A stretch of 64,000 nt of DNA, from contig NZ_JACHJU010000001.1 of NCBI RefSeq assembly GCF_014203795.1, positions 3,472,001-3,536,000 on the forward strand, read 5' to 3'. Shown here piece by piece: positions 60,202-64,000 of the stretch; position 1 is the first letter of the stretch; each line of letters starts with the position of its first letter. This stretch comes from Streptosporangium album (GTDB taxonomy: Bacteria > Actinomycetota > Actinomycetes > Streptosporangiales > Streptosporangiaceae). The notes below the pieces were generated by a model. It did no database searches. It saw only the letters and a program-made list of their open reading frames with translations, and was not told the DNA's origin. Both the position numbers and the translations under genes were made by a program.

Positions 60202-60317
60202 GGGCGTGCCCTCCCAGCCGACGCGCCAACGTCGGCCTACTCAGTGACCTTCGAATCGATCACTCGGGAGGGTACGCCCCCGAGCCGATCCACAGGTTCT
60301 GAGCATTGCTCATCGTC

Positions 60318-60756
60318 CGACCCCGTTGACATTATCTCTGACATCGATAAACGCCCCAACCTGCTCGATCTCCATCACAAGGAGTTTGAGGCGTTCATAC
60401 AGAACCTGTTCGCCAAGATGGGCTTCGACACCAAGCTCTACCAGGCCAGCGGCGATGGCGGTGTCGACTGCGTGGCCTACGACCCACACCCAATCAAGGG
60501 CGGCAAGTTTATTGTCCAAGCCAAGCTCTACACCAAAACTGTGGAACCCACCCATGTCCGCGACCTGTATGGCACCGTCCAGCATGAAGGCGCCACCAAA
60601 GGGATCATGATCACGACGTCTGGATACGGGCCCGACAGCTACAAATTTGCCAACGGCAAACCTCTCAACCTTATAGATGGTGCAGGGCTACTCTCCCTCT
60701 GCCATCAGCACAATATTCCCGCACGCATCCTCAACCGCAGAAAGAAAAAGCCCTAA
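60318..60756 (+). pseudogene. Mrr-type restriction endonuclease, C-terminal catalytic remnant
   Basis: The frame ending at 60756 reads VDIISDIDKRPNLLDLHHKEFEAFIQNLFAKMGFDTKLYQASGDGGVDCVAYDP, then GGKFIVQAKLYTKTVEPTHVRDLYGTVQHEGATKGIMITTSGYGPDSYKFA. The PD-(D/E)xK core is intact: D in DGGVDC and QAK. The large middle section expected between this domain and the remnant at 58144 is missing. Joining the two across the IS gives a frame mismatch, so the gene is dead. It could still be translated from an internal start as a lone nuclease domain. Confidence 0.75.
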
Positions 60757-61033
60757 CATTAGCGTGTCCCACGGCTACCGTACTTTCCGCTGGAACGGAT
60801 CATCTCTGTCTCGCGGTCCACCGTCGGGGGATGCTCGGTAAGCGGCATACCGTCACCGTATCCAGCACTGTGATCGCCGCGTGGGATTCGGTTGAAGATC
60901 CTTCCGTCACCTTGCGGTTTAGGAGCTCCAGCGGCACTGTGCAATATGCGTGCAATGATCATGGTACTAAGAGCGCCGCAGGTACGTTACGCCGCAGGTC
61001 GGGAGTGATCTCACCGGAGAAAAGGTCACGGGC
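60757..61033. other. Right end of the element
   Basis: Noncoding. It contains the right 19-bp end repeat and a 10-bp direct repeat CGCCGCAGGT at 60974-60983 and 60990-60999, 34-60 bp inside attR. These are candidate protein-binding sites for excision. Confidence 0.5.
60942..60960 (+). repeat. 19-bp end repeat, right copy
   Basis: Identical to 39773-39791 and in the same orientation. GCAAT occurs twice within this copy region. Confidence 0.6.
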
Positions 61034-61084
61034 TGTAAAACCGTCGGCTCAGCCTACGCAGGTTCAAGTCCTGCACCTGCCACA
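61034..61084 (+). repeat. attR core (51-bp direct repeat, right copy)
   Basis: The tRNA-Tyr 3' part without its 5' half. It ends CCAC followed by AT, so the chromosomal version has no encoded CCA. Confidence 0.95.
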
Positions 61085-61096
61085 TCAGCGTAAAGA

Positions 61097-61138
61097 GGCC
61101 CCTCACCAGCAGAGATGCGGTGAGGGGCCTTCTTCGTT
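61097..61138 (+). terminator. Original chromosomal terminator of tRNA-Tyr
   Basis: AGGCCCCTCACC (61097-61108) and GGTGAGGGGCCT (61120-61131) form a perfect 12-bp stem with an 11-base loop, then TCTTCGTT. It lies 13 bp past attR, where the tRNA terminator would be in the empty site. Confidence 0.85.
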
Positions 61139-61539
61139 GCTCGCCCGTGAGTCCCCGTGATTCCCCCTGACTGACCCTGGCTTAGGGCACGCTCGGGGCA
61201 CGTGATCAAGGATTAATCCCCGTGCGGACACGCACTTGTCCCCCTGCCTGATCTTCCCGTCTGCCTCATCCCACCCCGAAGGGGCAGCGGGCCGGCGACG
61301 GAGGATCAAGCTCGTCTTCGCGTGTCCCTCGACCTGGTGCCGTTCCTCGGACATCGGATGCCAACGGTCAGGGACGGGCTTGAGTCGGAGGATCCGGTCT
61401 GCTGGGCTCGCCTGGGTCGTGGCGGGCGGGACGATCAGGCACCCCTCGGCCACTTACGACTCCGCGGTCTCGTGTTGGTGATCATCTTGGATCCGAGCGT
61501 CCCTATCGCAGGCATGGCAGTTTTCAAGAGCGCTGCGTT
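61139..61539. other. Noncoding chromosomal region
   Basis: 401 bp with no supported gene. A segment near 61150-61170 resembles, in reverse orientation, one inside the element near 53391 (GGGGGAATCACGG). Confidence 0.3.
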
Positions 61540-62175
61540 TCACGTGGCGATAGGGCCTTTGCCCGCCTGGAGGGCGAAGCTGACGCGGCGCGTGTCGATG
61601 TTGATATCGACGACCTGGACGACAACCTCGTCACCGAGCTGCAGTACCTGCTCGGGGTCATCGATGTTGTGCGCTGTGAATTCGGAGAGGGGCACCAGTC
61701 CCTCCACACCCTCGTGGACGCCGACGAACACCCCGATCGGGGCGACCTTGGTGACGCGTCCAGAAAGGAAACGGCCGAGCTGGGTGCGGGCGAACTGCTG
61801 CAACGGGTCTGGTTGCAGGGCCTTCAGCGACAGCGAAACCTGCTCACGCTCCACATCCACCTGCAGAACCGTGACAGTGATCTCCTGCCCCACCCGCACA
61901 ACCTCGGACGGATGGTCGAAGCGTCTCCAGGACAGGTTAGGGACGCTTACCAGCCCATCCACGCCACCAAGCTCTACGAACGCACCGAAGTCAACGACCG
62001 AGGACACGACGCCCTTGCGGACCTGACCATTCTGCAACGCGCAAAGGAAGGCTCGGCGGGCGTCGCTCCTAGCCTTCTCCCCCATGACAACGCCCTTCCC
62101 ACCCCTGGCACTACGCCGGTGAGCATAGCGCTGGGAAACGATCCATTCCCGGAAGATCCGCCAGGCTCTTCTCAT
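61540..62175 (-). CDS. Protein with two S1 RNA-binding domains
   Basis: 211 residues. First S1 domain: NGQVRKGVVSSVVDFGAFVELGGVDGLVSVPNLSWRRFDHPSEVVRVGQEITVTVLQVDVEREQVSLSLKAL (about 50-120). Second: GRFLSGRVTKVAPIGVFVGVHEGVEGLVPLSEFT to VVDINIDTRRVSFALQ (about 133-205). These repeats resemble those of ribosomal protein S1 but the protein has only two, so it is a small S1-like RNA-binding factor. The start is uncertain; the ATG at 62085 with GGGAAGG upstream is an alternative that removes 30 basic residues. Confidence 0.8.
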   Translation of the reverse strand: MRRAWRIFREWIVSQRYAHRRSARGGKGVVMGEKARSDARRAFLCALQNGQVRKGVVSSVVDFGAFVELGGVDGLVSVPNLSWRRFDHPSEVVRVGQEITVTVLQVDVEREQVSLSLKALQPDPLQQFARTQLGRFLSGRVTKVAPIGVFVGVHEGVEGLVPLSEFTAHNIDDPEQVLQLGDEVVVQVVDINIDTRRVSFALQAGKGPIAT

Positions 62176-62311
62176 AGCCGATGGTTTTACAGACCTACCA
62201 CGAAAGCTCTCTGATCAGCAGAAACGTATTTCCCGATAGGAGTTTCGGCACGTATTCGGCACCAGGCCCAGGGCGCGGGGCCATCTGGCCCGCTTCAGCG
62301 AATGAGGGGCC

Positions 62312-62345
62312 CTGCCGCACCCGCCCGGGTAGGCGGGTGCGGCAG
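62312..62345 (-). terminator. Strong hairpin terminator after the protease-like gene
   Basis: A perfect 14-bp stem, CTGCCGCACCCGCC (62312-62325) with its complement at 62332-62345, around CGGGTA. It lies 15 bp past the stop of the 62360 gene. No T-run, as common in high-GC actinomycetes. Confidence 0.7.
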
Positions 62346-62359
62346 TGTGCGGCAGCCGT

Positions 62360-63400
62360 CTATGCGATGGAGCCGGTCCAGAGGTTGACGGCGGCGGAGT
62401 AGACCGCGTACGTCTCGCTGTCGAAGTATGGGGAGACGCTGGTGTCGTAGCGGTTGTCGCCGTCGGTGTCGGAGACGCTGATCGTGATGCCGTTGAGGTA
62501 GCCGGTGCGGCTGTTGCTGCTGTAGCGGTACAGCCAGGAGGAGCCAAGGGAGCCTTCACCGGTGAACGGGGAGTCGACGCCGGTGAGCTCTTCGCCCTTG
62601 ATGGCCGGAGCCAGGGCGGTGAAGGTCTTGCCGTAGCTCCATTCGAGGGTCTGGCCTGTGTAGGGCTGGGTTCCGTCGGGGTTGAGGCCGGCCGGGTAGC
62701 CGAAGACGTCGACCGAGGAGGCCGTCGTCTGGTTCCAGGTGAAGCCCTGCCCGCCGACGTTGTCGACCAGCCTCCCGGTGTCGGTCAGCACGTCGGAGGA
62801 AGACGAGACGACGCCGTTGTACACGTTCACGAAGGCGTAGTCGCGGTCGTAGTCCGCGTACGCGACGAAGTCGTAATGGGTGACGGCCTGCTTTCCGACG
62901 TACAGGCCCCACGGGGTGGTGCCCTCGGAGTAGCCGGGAACGAAGACCCACTTGTCGAGCGTGGCGCCGGCGCGCTGGGTGTCGTACACGCAGTGACTGG
63001 CCGTGGCGACGAGATTGCGGTAGGTCGACTGCATGGCGGTGCCTGTACACCAGTGGGGCTGACCGTCGGCACCGACGAAGAACACCTTGCCCGAGGTCGT
63101 GGGCAGTTTCCCCTTCGGCGAGAGCGGGCCCTGCGCCGGCGCGATTAGGCCGGGCTTGCCGTCCGGGACGACAGCGGTGGACAGGCGTTTCCCGTGGACC
63201 ACGGTCTGCACGGCGTAGGGTGTGGCGTTCTTCAGGTTGGCGGCCCCGTTGGCGAGCCAGAACGCCGCGACCTGCTGAGCGGCAGGCACAGTGGAGGCCA
63301 GAGGGTCCGTCACCGCGCTCGCGGCCTGAGCCGGTGCAGAGACGACAGTGGAGCCCAGCAGACCCAAGCCGATGCCTAACGCGATCAGTGTGCGCCTCAT
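62360..63400 (-). CDS. Secreted trypsin-like (S1) serine protease family protein
   Basis: 346 residues from the ATG at 63400, with GGGAG eight bases upstream. Signal peptide MRRTLIALGIGLGLLGSTVV ends near APAQA. The chymotrypsin fold shows WCTGTAMQS, VATASHCVYD (His about 136) and YADYDRDYAFVNV (Asp about 187). Where GxSGG is expected the protein has TGEGSLGSSWLYRY (about 280-293), so the catalytic Ser context is atypical and activity is uncertain. It is a lone chromosomal gene. Confidence 0.8.
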   Translation of the reverse strand: MRRTLIALGIGLGLLGSTVVSAPAQAASAVTDPLASTVPAAQQVAAFWLANGAANLKNATPYAVQTVVHGKRLSTAVVPDGKPGLIAPAQGPLSPKGKLPTTSGKVFFVGADGQPHWCTGTAMQSTYRNLVATASHCVYDTQRAGATLDKWVFVPGYSEGTTPWGLYVGKQAVTHYDFVAYADYDRDYAFVNVYNGVVSSSSDVLTDTGRLVDNVGGQGFTWNQTTASSVDVFGYPAGLNPDGTQPYTGQTLEWSYGKTFTALAPAIKGEELTGVDSPFTGEGSLGSSWLYRYSSNSRTGYLNGITISVSDTDGDNRYDTSVSPYFDSETYAVYSAAVNLWTGSIA

Positions 63401-63939
63401 AACAGATCTCCCGTCCAGTCGTAGGGCGTCCTTCATTGCCCCCGTCAGCATGGAAAATCGGCCCAGCTGATGAGCGCGGCCGACCCGAAGGAAGATCATA
63501 ACGCTTGCAGGATATCCCGTGAAGAAACGATTGAGATCGTACGTCCGGTGTACGAAGAAATTAGGCATACATGTCTGGTTTGTGGCGAATTTGTGCATAG
63601 CAAAACGGCAGAGGGCATCGATTGATAGCTGTCAGAGAGGTGCATGCAAGGTCATCGGACTGTAACGTCCAAAAGTATGACAGAGGATGAGGCGTAGGAG
63701 GAGGAGGCGTAGGAGGCTGGTCACATAGGTGCTCGCCGTGCCAAGAAGTGGCTTGAAGCTACTGCAAGAGCGAGCACCCCATGGGTAAACCCAGTCGGTG
63801 CAGCCAAATTGAAGTTTTCATGGGGAAATACTAGTACATTTTCCTTTGACTTAGGCGGATTGTTTCGCGGTGAAGAACTAGTAGGGCTTGGTTACCTCGG
63901 GTAGGGGACGGTATGTCACCTGTTTGGGGGTGAGGGAAG
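63401..63939. other. Noncoding region before a transposase start
   Basis: 539 bp. AGGCGTAGGAGG occurs twice close together near 63690-63712. No gene is supported. The AT-richer last 130 bp precede the transposase start and may be the end of an insertion sequence. Confidence 0.3.
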
Positions 63940-64000
63940 ATGACCCCTCAAGAACTCGAGGCCGTGCGGGCGCGGCTGGAGACGTTTGCCGCTGAGATGT
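63940..64000 (+). CDS. IS701-like transposase, N-terminus only (runs off the window)
   Basis: ATG at 63940 after GAGGGAAG. The 20 visible residues MTPQELEAVRARLETFAAEM match the start of IS701-family transposases as I recall them. Too short for certainty. Confidence 0.55.
   Translation, partial: MTPQELEAVRARLETFAAEM

Larger units (their letters stand above)
58418..60312 (-). mobile_element. IS256-like element with a HAD passenger gene
   Basis: The ends are imperfect inverted repeats: TGAGCAAT-N2-TCA-N3-CCTGTGGAT from 58418, and the same on the minus strand from 60312. TCGTC lies directly outside both ends (58413-58417 and 60313-60317), shorter than the 8-9 bp usual for IS256. Inside are an IS256 transposase and, past its stop, a HAD-family gene overlapping it by 4 bp. 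An adjacent deletion in the target gene is also evident. Confidence 0.7.
39623..61084. mobile_element. SLP1/pSAM2-type actinomycete integrative and conjugative element (AICE) in tRNA-Tyr
   Basis: About 21.5 kb bounded by a 51-bp direct repeat of the tRNA-Tyr 3' part (39623-39673 and 61034-61084). It carries the full AICE core on the minus strand: tyrosine integrase and excisionase next to attL, a RepSA-type rolling-circle initiator, an FtsK-like Tra protein, a Pra-like activator and a GntR/KorSA-like regulator. No relaxase or type IV system is seen, as expected for AICEs that move double-stranded DNA. Transfer, replication and integration genes look intact, so it may still be mobile. The right third is filled with insertion sequences and broken genes. 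Confidence 0.93.

Noticed and set aside
61034..61084. Second tRNA-Tyr gene
   Set aside because: Only the 3' part is present; no acceptor 5' strand or D-arm precedes it. It is the att repeat.

Overview
The window is high-GC actinobacterial chromosome. Gene families and order point to the Streptosporangiales (Streptosporangium/Nonomuraea-like), but no rRNA or other species marker is present, so this is an inference. From memory, Streptomyces coelicolor has the same order: korBA, a second partial nuo cluster, htpX, yajQ and a tRNA-Tyr occupied by the integrative element SLP1.

Layout. (1) 1-18116 is a cell-surface polysaccharide locus. It holds an acyltransferase, two Wzz-like proteins, an O-antigen-ligase-type membrane protein, two secreted beta-helix proteins, an RmlC-like epimerase, three glycosyltransferases, an AlgD-like sugar-nucleotide dehydrogenase, a methyltransferase, a FemAB/GNAT-type acyltransferase, a polysaccharide deacetylase and an SDR epimerase. 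A divergent MFS/LysR pair sits inside it. (2) 18245-21137 is korB/korA, the 2-oxoacid:ferredoxin oxidoreductase, followed by a lipoprotein deacetylase. (3) 23255-35440 is a partial complex I operon, nuoA-B-C-H-I-J-K-L-M-N, without nuoD or the NADH module (EFG). A hypothetical membrane protein and a reverse-strand frameshifted protein kinase split it between nuoH and nuoI. (4) 35515-39214 holds htpX, two secreted propeller-like proteins and yajQ.

(5) 39591-61084 is a tRNA-Tyr gene with a 21.5 kb SLP1/pSAM2-type actinomycete integrative and conjugative element (AICE) in its 3' end. The element is bounded by a 51-bp direct repeat, with a 19-bp direct repeat just inside each end. Its core is a run of translationally coupled genes on the minus strand: FtsK/Tra translocase, two small proteins, RepSA-type initiator, excisionase and tyrosine integrase. 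Beside it are a Pra-like activator, a GntR/KorSA-like repressor with matching operators in two promoters, an XRE-TPR regulator, a NUDIX hydrolase and a PadR-membrane protein pair.

The right third of the element (52-61 kb) is a graveyard of insertions. A complete IS630 element carries a programmed -1 frameshift site. An IS1380 element has split a HEPN-domain gene, and removing the IS restores a perfect 705-nt reading frame. An IS256-like element carrying a HAD-family passenger gene lies between two remnants of an Mrr-type restriction endonuclease. A decayed tRNA-Ala 3' half is also present, probably an old attachment site. This area looks like a degraded defence island.

(6) 61085-64000 is chromosome again: the original tRNA terminator, a two-domain S1 RNA-binding protein, a secreted trypsin-like protein and the start of an IS701-like transposase.
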